From: CAXXOZ01 sp963676435
GTDB lineage: Bacteria; Bacillota; Clostridia; Lachnospirales; Lachnospiraceae
Length of the DNA: 13,484 nucleotides
Direction: 5' to 3'
NCBI GenBank assembly: GCA_963676435.2
Contig: CAXXOZ010000008.1
Coordinates: 1-13,484, forward strand
Below the pieces are notes generated by a model. The model made no database searches. It saw nothing but the letters and a program-made list of their open reading frames with translations, and had not been told where the DNA came from. The position numbers and the translations under genes were made by a program. This document shows, piece by piece, positions 1 through 7,536 of this stretch (positions within the stretch are counted from its first letter, which is position 1; each line of letters opens with the position of its first letter).

Positions 1-844
1 CCGCTTCTTTGAATGACATTCCGCGCCCCAGCAGCGTACCGAGTTTGCGTGTGCGTCCGCCGAAAATGGTGACATACAGATCCCCTGTGCCATAGACGAT
101 GTTTTCCGCGCCGCCGCCAAAGTATGCAAGCAGTGCTGTCATCTCCCGTACACTTTGCCCGAACAGGGCAGCCTGCGGATTATACGCCGGGGTGCAGCCG
201 GTATCTTGTTCCTTTTCCTGCATGCCTACAGCCAGGGTGACACCCAGAGCGTAGGCGTTTTTCATCGCCACCGCACATTCCACACCCTGTACATCTGTGG
301 ACAGGCTGATGTGGTAATAGTCGGTTGTAAGCAATTCTCTGAACCGTATGAGAACCGACGGATCCTCTCCGCAGAATGCTACGGCGCTGTGGCAGCGGTC
401 CGCCAGCTCGTAGCTGGTACAAGGCCCGCCGATGGCGTTGAAGGAAAGCCGTCCGTTCGTCTTTTGTTTATAATATGTAGGAAAGGGCAGCAGTGTACCG
501 TCTTTCCGATCCAGCATACCTTTGGTAACAGAGAGCACCGGCACGCCATCGGGGATCAACGGGATGACGGTTTTAAGGAACCAGTCCACGCCGAAACTCG
601 ATACGCCGCAGATCACCGCATCCGTTTCCTTAAGCGCGCTGCGCAGGTTTTCAATCTGATAGTAATGGATACCCTCCGGCAGCTTTCGCTTCATGCGGAT
701 ATGTTCGCCATGAGCCTTCGCATGGGAGACGATCTCCCTGTCCAGATGCGTACCTACGATGCGGACATGGTGTCCGTTATCGCTAGCGGGGATACTCATG
801 GCCGAACCCATCATGCCGGCGCCGACGATGGTGATAATGCTCAA
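1..844 (-). CDS. gpsA: NAD(P)-dependent glycerol-3-phosphate dehydrogenase, C-terminus cut by window edge
   Basis: Reduces dihydroxyacetone phosphate to sn-glycerol 3-phosphate for phospholipid synthesis; a soluble enzyme. The minus-strand frame is open for 281 codons and runs off the left edge. The N-terminus has a Rossmann dinucleotide motif (GAGMMGSA, residues 8-15). Lysines in SVTKGM (K108) and AMKNAYA (K195) match conserved GpsA positions. GTGDLYVT...GGRTRKLG (residues 252-269) is the family's C-terminal signature. I chose a TTG start at 844: GAGAGG lies 9 bases upstream and the Rossmann strand begins straight after it. An in-frame ATG at 895 falls inside the predicted -10 box and lacks a ribosome binding site. 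The gene is divergent from gap, so the two share a 186-base control region. About 50 or more residues are probably missing beyond the edge. The family assignment is firm; the exact start is less so. Confidence 0.88.
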   Translation of the reverse strand, partial: MSIITIVGAGMMGSAMSIPASDNGHHVRIVGTHLDREIVSHAKAHGEHIRMKRKLPEGIHYYQIENLRSALKETDAVICGVSSFGVDWFLKTVIPLIPDGVPVLSVTKGMLDRKDGTLLPFPTYYKQKTNGRLSFNAIGGPCTSYELADRCHSAVAFCGEDPSVLIRFRELLTTDYYHISLSTDVQGVECAVAMKNAYALGVTLAVGMQEKEQDTGCTPAYNPQAALFGQSVREMTALLAYFGGGAENIVYGTGDLYVTIFGGRTRKLGTLLGRGMSFKEA

Positions 845-890
845 AAAAATCAGCCTCTCTGCATGTTCATTCAGGGCGGTTCCCTTCCTT

Positions 891-918
891 ATCATACTGC
901 ATGCTGAAAAATTATCAA
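891..918 (-). promoter_or_regulatory. Sigma-A-like promoter for gpsA
   Basis: On the minus strand, TTGATA (918-913) is followed after 16 bases by TATGAT (896-891). Transcription would start near 884 and give a leader of about 40 bases ahead of the TTG start at 844. Because gap points the other way, gpsA needs its own promoter here. Called from sequence match only. Confidence 0.55.
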
Positions 919-948
919 AGGGGATACAGAATAAAACCTTCATCCCGC

Positions 949-977
949 TTGCATTGAGAGCAGGTTTTGAGTACAAT
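949..977 (+). promoter_or_regulatory. Sigma-A-like promoter for gap
   Basis: TTGCAT (949-954) and TACAAT (972-977) are 17 bases apart. The predicted start is near 984, about 47 bases before the gap ATG. The -10 box matches consensus at five of six positions; the -35 box is weak (three of six). The promoter is back to back with that of gpsA. Confidence 0.55.
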
Positions 978-979
978 AG

Positions 980-997
980 ATTGGGTTGACACCCAAT
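980..997. promoter_or_regulatory. Inverted repeat at the gap transcription start (possible operator or 5' hairpin)
   Basis: A perfect 7-bp inverted repeat, ATTGGGT-TGAC-ACCCAAT, starts two bases after the -10 box of gap and covers the predicted transcription start. It could be a repressor operator or a hairpin at the 5' end of the mRNA. I do not recognise the regulator. Confidence 0.4.
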
Positions 998-1030
998 TAA
1001 CAATCACCAGGATAGAGGAGGAGAATATTC

Positions 1031-2054
1031 ATGGTTAAAGTAGCAATCAACGGTTTCGGCCGTATCGGCCGCCTTGCTTTCCGCCAGATGTTTGACGCGG
1101 ATGGGTATGAAGTTGTTGCAATTAACGATCTCACCAGCCCGCGATGCTGGCACATCTGCTGAAATATGATACTGCACAGGGCCCTTTCTGCGGCAGAATC
1201 GGCGAAAACCTGCACACGGTGGAAGCAACCGATGATTCCATCATTGTAGACGGCAAAGAGATCAAGATTTATGCCATCAAGGATGCAGCTCAGGCACCCT
1301 GGGGCGAACTGGATATCGATGTTGTGCTGGAGTGCACCGGTTTTTACACCAGCGAAGAAAAGAGCCAGGCACATATCGATGCCGGCGCGAAAAGGTTATC
1401 ATTTCCGCGCCTGCCGGAAAGATCAAGACGGTTGTGTTCTCGGTAAACGAAGATACGCTGACTAAAGAAGATACAATCATCTCGGCAGCATCCTGCACCA
1501 CCAACTGCCTGGCGCCTATGGCGAATGAGCTTAACAAGCTCTATCCCATCCAGTCTGGCATCATGAACACCATTCACGCCTATACCGGCGACCAGATGAT
1601 TCTGGACGGCCCGCACCGCAAAGGCGACCTGCGCCGTGCCCGTGCCGGTGCTCAGAACATCGTGCCCAGCTCCACCGGTGCTGCGAAGGCCATCGGCCTG
1701 GTCATCCCGGAACTGAACGGCAAGCTGATCGGCGCAGCCCAGCGCGTGCCCGTATGCACCGGCTCGACCACCATTCTGGTGTCTGTGGTCAAGGGTAAGG
1801 ATGTAACGGTTGAGAAGATCAACGCCGCTATGAAAGCTGCCGCTTCCGACAGCTATTGCTACAACGAAGAGCCGATCGTTTCGTCCGATGTTATCGGCAC
1901 GAAGTACGGCTCCATCTTCGATGCGACGCAGACCATGGTCACCAAAATCGACGAGGATACCTACGAAGTACAGACCGTTGCCTGGTATGACAATGAAAAC
2001 AGCTATACCTCGCAGATGGTACGCACCATCAAGTACTTTGCAGAACTGGCCTAA
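1031..2054 (+). pseudogene. gap: Glyceraldehyde-3-phosphate dehydrogenase (type I), reading frame broken by two 1-base deletions
   Basis: Glycolytic enzyme that oxidises glyceraldehyde 3-phosphate to 1,3-bisphosphoglycerate with NAD. ATG at 1031 follows AGGAGG (1016-1021) by 9 bases and opens with the NAD-binding motif INGFGRIGR. The frame then shifts at the CCC run 1138-1140 (one C short) and again at the AAAA run 1390-1393 (one A short). Restoring one base at each site gives a continuous 341-residue protein of normal family length. It has the catalytic SCTTNC cysteine at about residue 156 and the NTIHAYTGDQ histidine at about 183, the usual 27 apart. The C-terminus WYDNENSYTSQMVRTIKYFAEL is intact. 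As written, only fragments can be translated: 1031-1180, a frame with an ATG at 1144, and a frame ending at 2054. The intact promoter, ribosome binding site, active site and terminator, with both breaks in short homopolymers, favour sequence error. Real inactivation, with another gap copy elsewhere, is the alternative. Confidence 0.87.
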
Positions 2055-2075
2055 CGTATAGTCCGAAGCATTTTC

Positions 2076-2110
2076 AAACCGTCTGCCGTTTCAATGCGGC
2101 AGACGGTTTT
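2076..2110 (+). terminator. Intrinsic terminator of gap
   Basis: A perfect 13-bp stem (2076-2088 with 2097-2109) has an 8-base loop and ends in TTTT. It begins 21 bases after the gap stop codon. Confidence 0.85.
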
Positions 2111-2125
2111 CATATGTCTGTATTT

Positions 2126-2163
2126 AACAATCTCCCGGGCTGTATATGCTCCGGGAGATTGTT
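2126..2163. terminator. Second hairpin between convergent gap and lplA (terminator of the gcv operon, probably bidirectional)
   Basis: A perfect 13-bp stem (2126-2138 with 2151-2163) with a 12-base loop lies 4 bases beyond the lplA stop codon. On the minus strand the stem is followed by AAATA, so the U tract is poor. On the plus strand it is followed by a T-rich stretch. It likely serves the gcv-lplA transcript and backs up the gap terminator. Confidence 0.65.
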
Positions 2164-2167
2164 CTTG

Positions 2168-3256
2168 CTATTGTTTTTTCGCACGCCGCCTGCGGGTTTT
2201 CTTGGCCGGCTCGGGTTCTTCGGGCTGCGGCTGATAGGCGCTGCGGTCACCTGCGCGGATATGGCTGCAAATCAATGAACCGATATCACTGACGACCTGA
2301 CGCAGGTTTTCATTCTGTATCAAATCCTGCTTCTGCCGCAGCCTTGCGGTTATAGAGGATACCAGTGAGGGGGAACCGACCAGCGATTGCTCCAGCACCG
2401 TAAACAGTCCCGCGTCCATTGCGTCGGTGAAGAACTTCGCATCGCGTATCATGCCGTCTTCCACCAGAAGATTGACATGAATGCCACCCCAGGGGAAACG
2501 CTCTTTAACGGTAAACGTATAGGGTACTTCCTTGGGAAACAGCCAGCTGGCGCTGCGGTATTCCTCGGACAGCTTCAAAATAGTCGGCTGATCCATCATC
2601 TTTTCATCAAGGATGGCTGGATTGAAGCCGTATGTTTTGGAGAACGCATTGAACAATGCGTTTTGTAAGCCGCCAATGGTGATATCCGGCGCGATGGATT
2701 TTAAATTTACCACACGTGACGGTACGCTTTTCACGCCGCGGTTCTGCAGTTTTTGCTGATCGGCAATCAAATAGCGGGCCATGACCTCCATATCAGCGTT
2801 GACCAAAATGGTGCCGTGATGATAGGCATTCTGTCCCGAATTATAAAACGCATTGCCGGAAAACTTCCGGTCGCCGATTTGCAGATCGTTGCGCCCGGAG
2901 TGTGCGGCCTGCAGCCCGTAGGCTGCTACGGCTGCCTGGATCACCGACAGTTGCTTGGGAATGTTGAAGTCCACTCTTGGCAATAGAAATGTGAAGTTCA
3001 GATTTCCCAAATCATGATATACCGCCCCGCCGCCGCTTAAGCGCTTGGCAATTCTGCCGCCGTCGCTGATGAACTCTTTGACGCGGCATTCGTACCAGGG
3101 ATTTTGGTTGCGGCCGCAAACGATGGTATGCTCATTTTGCCACAGGTACAGGATGGCTGTCTCTTCCGGCAGCGTGTCCAGCAGCTGTTTTTCAATGGCC
3201 AGGTTGCGGTATGGATCGGTACTGCGGGCGATGATGCAGGCTGTTCGTCTGATCAT
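2168..3256 (-). CDS. lplA: Lipoate-protein ligase A
   Basis: Activates lipoate with ATP and transfers it to a lysine of lipoyl domains. As last gene of the gcv operon its likely substrate is the H protein encoded upstream. The 362-residue protein carries the family signature KRLSGGGAVYHDLGNLNFTF (residues 71-90), GRNDLQIGDRKFSGNA (121-136) with the conserved lysine K131, and a C-terminal accessory domain. ATG at 3256 has GAGGT about 9 bases upstream and sits 17 bases after the gcvPB stop, so the genes are co-transcribed. The last 20 residues form a proline/glutamate then lysine/arginine tail ending RRRRAKKQ. This looks like an extension beyond the usual length of roughly 330 to 340 residues. 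The enzyme family is clear; preference for free lipoate versus octanoate cannot be told from sequence. Confidence 0.93.
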   Translation of the reverse strand: MIRRTACIIARSTDPYRNLAIEKQLLDTLPEETAILYLWQNEHTIVCGRNQNPWYECRVKEFISDGGRIAKRLSGGGAVYHDLGNLNFTFLLPRVDFNIPKQLSVIQAAVAAYGLQAAHSGRNDLQIGDRKFSGNAFYNSGQNAYHHGTILVNADMEVMARYLIADQQKLQNRGVKSVPSRVVNLKSIAPDITIGGLQNALFNAFSKTYGFNPAILDEKMMDQPTILKLSEEYRSASWLFPKEVPYTFTVKERFPWGGIHVNLLVEDGMIRDAKFFTDAMDAGLFTVLEQSLVGSPSLVSSITARLRQKQDLIQNENLRQVVSDIGSLICSHIRAGDRSAYQPQPEEPEPAKKTRRRRAKKQ

Positions 3257-3273
3257 GTGATATCTACCTCGGT

Positions 3274-4680
3274 CTATTGATTGGTGTCTGTCCAGCGGAG
3301 TACGGGGCTGCGGGCGGCCTGCACTTCATCGGGTCTGCCGATAACGGCAGATCGCGGTGCGGCATGCAGTGCGTCCGGAGTTTCCCTGCACTCCTTAAGG
3401 ATATTGGCTAGTACATTGGCGGCGTGGTCGAGGGTTTGCTTGCTTTCGGTTTCCGTCGGCTCAAACATCAGCGCTTCTTCGATGATTAACGGGAAGTACA
3501 TCGTTGGCGGGTGGATGCCGTAGTCGATCAGGCGTTTGGCAACATCCAGTGCGCGTACACCGTATTCGTCCTTCACGGATTTAAGCGTTAAAACAAACTC
3601 GTGCATGCATTGCCTGTCCGCTGCTTGAGTATATCCCGCGTCCGTCAGCCGCTTTCTCAGGTAATTCGCGTTGAGCACCGCGTGCCGGGATACGCTCTTG
3701 AGTCCCGCGTCTCCCAGAAACCAGATGTAAGCAAGCGCCCGTACCAGTACGCCGAAATTGCCGTGGAAGGCTTTCAGGCGAAGGTGAGCATCCGGCATCT
3801 CCGGCAGGAAAGGCTGCAGGCAGAATTTCACACCCACCGGGCCTGCGCCGGGGCCGCCGCCGCCATGCGGGGTGGAAAAAGTTTTATGCAGGTTTAAGTG
3901 TACCACATCAAAGCCCATATCGCCAGGCCGTGCGGTGCCGAGAATCGCATTCAGGTTGGCACCGTCGTAATACATCAGCCCGCCTGTCTTGTGGACCATC
4001 TCTGTGATTTGGAGAATATCGGTTTCAAACAGCCCCAGTGTATTGGGGTTGGTCATCATCATACCGGCGATATCATCTGCCAGCAGCGTTTGTAAATCAT
4101 CAATATCCACACAGCCGTCTGCGCGGCTTTTCACGCTGATAACTTCAAAGCCTGCCATTACTGCACTGGCCGGGTTGGTGCCGTGTGCACTGTCGGGTAC
4201 GATGATCTTTCTGCGCCGGGTTTCGCTGCGTGTTTCAAAATATTTTTTGATGAATAAAAGTCCCGCAAATTCTCCATGTGCACCTGCGGCAGGCTGCAGG
4301 GTAAATGCATCCATGCCCGCGATGCGGCAAAGACTGTCTTTTAGCTCTGCAATAAGCTGCTGTGCGCCCTCTGTGGCATAGGACGGTGCCAGCGGATGCA
4401 CATTTGCAAATCCCGTCAGTGCGGCTGCGGCCTCGTTGATGGTGGGGTTGTATTTCATGGTGCAACTGCCCAATGGATAGAAGCCGCAGTTGACACCGAA
4501 TGTTTTTTGTGCGAGCCGGGTATAATGGCGGTCTACATCGCATTCGGCAAGTTCCGGCAGCACCGGCGGATTTTTACGCTGCAAAGGCAGGGTGCAGGCC
4601 GGTACATCCGGGGCGGGAATCACGGCAGTGCCGCGCCCCGCACGGCTTTTTTCAAAGCTTAACATACTATCCTTATTCAC
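3274..4680 (-). CDS. gcvPB: Glycine dehydrogenase (decarboxylating) subunit 2, P protein
   Basis: PLP-carrying subunit of the two-part P protein. With GcvPA it decarboxylates glycine and passes the aminomethyl group to lipoyl-GcvH. The PLP lysine lies in LNLHKTFSTPHGGGGPG (K266, counting from the GTG start). Other family blocks are FYPLGSCTMKYNP, PAAGAHGEF and DSAHGTNPASA. I place the start at GTG 4680: AGGAGGT (4695-4689) is 8 bases upstream, giving 468 residues, and the conserved FEKS...GR N-terminus follows directly. The longer frame opening at ATG 4716 lies inside gcvPA and adds residues unlike the family. The GTG overlaps the gcvPA stop by 8 bases, which suggests translational coupling that would help make the two subunits in equal amounts. 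Confidence 0.94.
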   Translation of the reverse strand: MNKDSMLSFEKSRAGRGTAVIPAPDVPACTLPLQRKNPPVLPELAECDVDRHYTRLAQKTFGVNCGFYPLGSCTMKYNPTINEAAAALTGFANVHPLAPSYATEGAQQLIAELKDSLCRIAGMDAFTLQPAAGAHGEFAGLLFIKKYFETRSETRRRKIIVPDSAHGTNPASAVMAGFEVISVKSRADGCVDIDDLQTLLADDIAGMMMTNPNTLGLFETDILQITEMVHKTGGLMYYDGANLNAILGTARPGDMGFDVVHLNLHKTFSTPHGGGGPGAGPVGVKFCLQPFLPEMPDAHLRLKAFHGNFGVLVRALAYIWFLGDAGLKSVSRHAVLNANYLRKRLTDAGYTQAADRQCMHEFVLTLKSVKDEYGVRALDVAKRLIDYGIHPPTMYFPLIIEEALMFEPTETESKQTLDHAANVLANILKECRETPDALHAAPRSAVIGRPDEVQAARSPVLRWTDTNQ

Positions 4681-5992
4681 CGTCGCACACCTCCTGTACA
4701 ATACCGACCACTGCATCCAGCTGTGCCTTGCTTGCCTTTTCGGTCACGCACCACAGCATGCCGCCTTCGAGGGGAAGACCGCTTAATATACCTTGTGTAT
4801 GCAATGCCGCTTCCACGGCTTGCGGATCCGGCAGATCGGTAACGAATTCGTGGAAGAATTCACCCGTGTACCGCAGTGATACACCGTTGATTTTGCAGAG
4901 CTCTTTTGCAAAATAGTGTGCTTTGCTGATACAGTTTTCTGCCACGGCGGTGATACCTTTAAGTCCCATATAGGTCAGGTAGATGGAAGCAGTCAATGTG
5001 CTGTGGGCATGATTGGTACAGATGTTGGAAGATGCTTTCTCCCGACGGATGTGCTGCTCACGTGCCTGCAGGGTGAGTACGAAGGCACGGTTGCCATCTG
5101 CATCGTTTGTTTGTCCGGCGATACGCCCCGGCAGCCTGCGTGTAAGCGCCTTGGTGCAGGCCATAAATCCGGCATGCGGCCCTCCGTACATCATCGGGAG
5201 GCCAAAGGGCTGCAGGTCGCCGCATACGATATCCGCGCCCAGTTCATCACCGCCCGGCAGCAGTGCAAGCGACAGCGGATTCACGCTGAGGATACACTTT
5301 ACGCGCGCTTCCTTTGCGGCATTAAACAAAGCGGATACATCTTCCAGCAGTCCGAAGTGATTCGGCTGTTGAATGTACAGGCTGGCAACATCGTCTGTCA
5401 GCATAGTTTTCAGCGCTTCCGGGTCGGTATGCCCGTTTTTTTGCGGCACGATGCGTACTTGGGTATCTGTGCCGTAGCCATAGGTCTGCATCACGGCGAG
5501 GGTATCGGGGTGCGTGGCGGCCGATACCAGAGCCACGCTGCGCTTGCGGTCCCGGCACATCACAGCGGCTTCTGCAGCAGCGGTGGCAAAGTCATACACG
5601 CCTGCATTGGACGCATCCATGCCCGTCAGCTCGCAGATCAGTGTTTGATATTCGAAGATCGCCTGCAGCACGCCCTGGGAAAGCTCAGCCTGATAGGGTG
5701 TGTATGCAGACAGGAATTCCTTTTTGTTTGCCAGCTGCGGCACAATGGGCGGGATGAAATGATCATAACAGCCCGCGCCGCGCAGCGTGAGGCGGTACTT
5801 TGTGTTTTGCGCGGCTAAATCTTCTATCGCCTGCAGGGTTTCCATCTGGCTCAGACCCGGATGTTCCTCTCCGGGAATGGCCTGCTTTACGCTTTGGGGA
5901 ATATCGGTGAATAAGTCATCCAGTGATTTCAGACCGAGAAACTGAAGCATTTCCGCCGTTTCTTCCGGCGTATGCGGATGATAATGATTCAT
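4673..5992 (-). CDS. gcvPA: Glycine dehydrogenase (decarboxylating) subunit 1, P protein
   Basis: First subunit of the split P protein; it pairs with GcvPB to form the active decarboxylase. The sequence shows family blocks: FLGLKSLDDLF, LRGAGCYDHFIPPIV, TPYQAELSQGVLQAIFEYQTLICELTGMDASNAGVYD and GGPHAGFMA. From ATG 5992 it is 439 residues, close to the usual 440 to 450. That ATG has GAGGA 5 bases upstream. An in-frame ATG at 6004, directly after the gcvH stop, lacks a ribosome binding site and would add only MRKS. The gene lies 12 bases after gcvH and overlaps gcvPB by 8 bases. No break or missing block is seen. Confidence 0.94.
   Translation of the reverse strand: MNHYHPHTPEETAEMLQFLGLKSLDDLFTDIPQSVKQAIPGEEHPGLSQMETLQAIEDLAAQNTKYRLTLRGAGCYDHFIPPIVPQLANKKEFLSAYTPYQAELSQGVLQAIFEYQTLICELTGMDASNAGVYDFATAAAEAAVMCRDRKRSVALVSAATHPDTLAVMQTYGYGTDTQVRIVPQKNGHTDPEALKTMLTDDVASLYIQQPNHFGLLEDVSALFNAAKEARVKCILSVNPLSLALLPGGDELGADIVCGDLQPFGLPMMYGGPHAGFMACTKALTRRLPGRIAGQTNDADGNRAFVLTLQAREQHIRREKASSNICTNHAHSTLTASIYLTYMGLKGITAVAENCISKAHYFAKELCKINGVSLRYTGEFFHEFVTDLPDPQAVEAALHTQGILSGLPLEGGMLWCVTEKASKAQLDAVVGIVQEVCDGE
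4689..4695 (-). promoter_or_regulatory. Ribosome binding site that fixes the gcvPB GTG start
   Basis: AGGAGGT within the last codons of gcvPA, 8 bases before GTG 4680. It decides between GTG 4680 and the in-frame ATGs at 4716 and 4665; the latter has only a poorly spaced AAGGA. Confidence 0.75.
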
Positions 5993-6004
5993 GCTTTTCC
6001 TCAT

Positions 6005-6382
6005 TTACAGCGTATCGCAGTAGGCGGTGTAAGCATCGGCATCCATCAGTTCGCCGCGCTCTGTGATGCTTTCGATCTTGATGAGCCATGCATCATAGGG
6101 TGTCTGGTTGATCTTTTCCGGCGCATCCAGCAGCTCTTCGTTGATTTCCGCGACGGTTCCCGTGACGGGTGCGTATACGTCACTGACGGCTTTGACGCTT
6201 TCCACATCGGCGATCATCTCACCGGCAGCTGCCGCGTCGCCTGCTTCCGGCAGGTTGACAAACACCAGGTCACCCAGCTCATGCTGCGCATAGTCGGACA
6301 GGCCAACCAGCGCCGTAGTATCATCAATGAATTCTACCCATTCGTGGCTTTTTGCATATAATACGCCCTGTTTGATTTCCAT
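6005..6382 (-). CDS. gcvH: Glycine cleavage system H protein
   Basis: Small lipoyl carrier that shuttles the aminomethyl arm between P, T and L proteins. The lipoylation motif is VESVKAVSDVYAPVTG; the modified lysine is K64 counting from ATG 6382. N-terminal SHEWVEF and ...VGLSDYAQHELGDLVFVNLPEAG are typical of the family. Two ATGs are in frame. The one at 6388 is only 2 bases from AGGAGG (6396-6391), too close, while ATG 6382 is 8 bases away, so I take 6382, giving 125 residues. The ribosome binding site overlaps the gcvT stop codon. LplA, encoded in the same operon, is the likely lipoylating enzyme. Confidence 0.95.
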   Translation of the reverse strand: MEIKQGVLYAKSHEWVEFIDDTTALVGLSDYAQHELGDLVFVNLPEAGDAAAAGEMIADVESVKAVSDVYAPVTGTVAEINEELLDAPEKINQTPYDAWLIKIESITERGELMDADAYTAYCDTL

Positions 6383-6390
6383 ATCCATAT

Positions 6391-6396
6391 CCTCCT
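6391..6396 (-). promoter_or_regulatory. gcvH ribosome binding site overlapping the gcvT stop codon
   Basis: AGGAGG (6396-6391) shares bases with the gcvT TAG (6397-6395). Its spacing selects ATG 6382 over ATG 6388. Ribosomes ending gcvT would sit on this site, so the two genes are probably coupled. Confidence 0.75.
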
Positions 6397-7480
6397 ATGC
6401 TTTCCGATAAAATGGCAGCGGTACAATTTCAGCATCCACAAGGCTGCCGCGTATTTCCACCTGTACTATAGTTCCGGTTTTCTGATATGTGCTGTCCACC
6501 AGCGCCATGGCAACCGCGCCTACGGTGGGGCAGTGCGTGCCGCTGGTGGTCTGGCCGATTTGCCTGCCGCCCGAAAACACCGGGTAGTGTTCCCGCGCAA
6601 TGCCGCGCCCGATCATTTTCAAGCCGATGCGTGCACGTTTTGGTGTTCCGGCTTCCAGCAGTGCCCGGCGGCCGATGAAGCCGTCCTTGTCAAGCTTTAC
6701 AAACCGGTCAAGCCCCGTCTCCAGCGGGGAAATTGTATCATCCATTTCATGCCCGTACAGGGGCATGGCGGCTTCCAGCCGCAGCGTGTCGCGGCAGCCC
6801 AGCCCGCAGAGCTGCAGGCCAAAATGCCTGCCGTGCTGTATCAGCAGGTCAAACAGCCTTTCACCGTCTTCGGCCTTGACGTACAGTTCAAAGCCGTCCT
6901 CGCCGGTATAGCCGGTGCGGCTTATATGGCAGCTGATGCCGTCCAGATTCACAGAATCGATAAAGCTGTAATACTTCTGCGGCAGCCTGTTTGTAATTGT
7001 CTGCATCATATGTTCTGCCTTGGGACCCTGCAGGGCGATCTGGCAGATGCTGTCGGAAATATCTTTGATTTCCACATCACCGAAGCGGTGGATCAGGATA
7101 TGTGCCACATCCTTGTGGCGGTTTGCGGCGTTGACGACCATCAGATAGTCATTCTCCGCTTTGCGGTAGACCAGTACATCGTCGATCACGCCGCCCGATT
7201 CGTTGAGCATCGGGCTGTAGCGCACGCGCCCGTCCTGCAGCGATGCAAAATCATTGCACAAAAGCTGCTGGATGTTCGAAAGCGCATCCGGCCCTTTGAA
7301 GCTGACCTCGCCCATATGGCTTACATCGAATAAGCCCACGTCCTCGCGTACCGCGCGGTGCTCCCGCATCACGCCCGCCTCATACTGCACAGGCAGGGCG
7401 TATCCCGCAAACGGAACTATTTTCCCTCCGTTTTGCACATGCCGCTCATACAGTGGTGTCTTTTGCAGTCCGTCTTCCAT
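6395..7480 (-). CDS. gcvT: Aminomethyltransferase, glycine cleavage system T protein
   Basis: Takes the aminomethyl group from lipoyl-GcvH, releases ammonia and forms 5,10-methylene-tetrahydrofolate. The 361 residues match the family's usual length. Recognised blocks are KIVPFAGYALPVQY near the N-terminus, GLFDVSHMGE (49-58), GGVIDDVLVYR with the Asp pair 100-101 at the folate/catalytic site, ISRTGYTGEDGFELYV, and GLGCRDTLRLEAAMPLYGHEMD. ATG 7480 has GGAG 6 bases upstream. It is the first gene of the operon gcvT-gcvH-gcvPA-gcvPB-lplA and lies directly below a glycine riboswitch leader, so expression should respond to glycine. No anomaly is seen in the coding region. Confidence 0.96.
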   Translation of the reverse strand: MEDGLQKTPLYERHVQNGGKIVPFAGYALPVQYEAGVMREHRAVREDVGLFDVSHMGEVSFKGPDALSNIQQLLCNDFASLQDGRVRYSPMLNESGGVIDDVLVYRKAENDYLMVVNAANRHKDVAHILIHRFGDVEIKDISDSICQIALQGPKAEHMMQTITNRLPQKYYSFIDSVNLDGISCHISRTGYTGEDGFELYVKAEDGERLFDLLIQHGRHFGLQLCGLGCRDTLRLEAAMPLYGHEMDDTISPLETGLDRFVKLDKDGFIGRRALLEAGTPKRARIGLKMIGRGIAREHYPVFSGGRQIGQTTSGTHCPTVGAVAMALVDSTYQKTGTIVQVEIRGSLVDAEIVPLPFYRKA

Positions 7481-7505
7481 TGATAACTCCTTTCAGGGAA
7501 AGATA

Positions 7506-7536
7506 AAGGCACAAAACCATATAGATTTTGCGCCTT
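7506..7536 (-). terminator. Hairpin A: promoter-distal hairpin of the gcv leader, candidate riboswitch-controlled terminator
   Basis: In the gcv-strand RNA, 13 pairs join 7536-7524 with 7518-7506 around a 5-base loop. Eleven are Watson-Crick and two are G.U. The 3' flank reads UAUCUUUCCC, so it is a moderate terminator at best. It ends about 15 bases before the gcvT ribosome binding site. It closely resembles hairpin B (7693-7727). Confidence 0.5.

Noticed and set aside
155..907. 250-codon plus-strand open frame antisense to gpsA
   Set aside because: Composition without family motifs. The opposite strand encodes a clear GpsA with Rossmann and C-terminal signatures.
986..991. Perfect TTGACA that could be the -35 of a second gap promoter
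   Set aside because: No convincing -10 box lies 16 to 18 bases downstream, and transcription would start almost at the ribosome binding site. The bases are explained by the inverted repeat.
1138..1393. Programmed ribosomal frameshifting in gap
   Set aside because: Neither site fits a classical X XXY YYZ slippery heptamer. Two -1 shifts in a highly expressed glycolytic gene would be very costly, and no such mechanism is known for gap.
3274..4716. gcvPB start at ATG 4716 (480 residues)
   Set aside because: It would overlap gcvPA by 44 bases, has no spaced ribosome binding site, and adds residues not seen in the family. GTG 4680 has AGGAGGT at 8 bases.
4916..5818. 300-codon plus-strand open frame antisense to gcvPA
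   Set aside because: Shadow of the GcvPA frame; cysteine/histidine-rich nonsense without a promoter or ribosome binding site.
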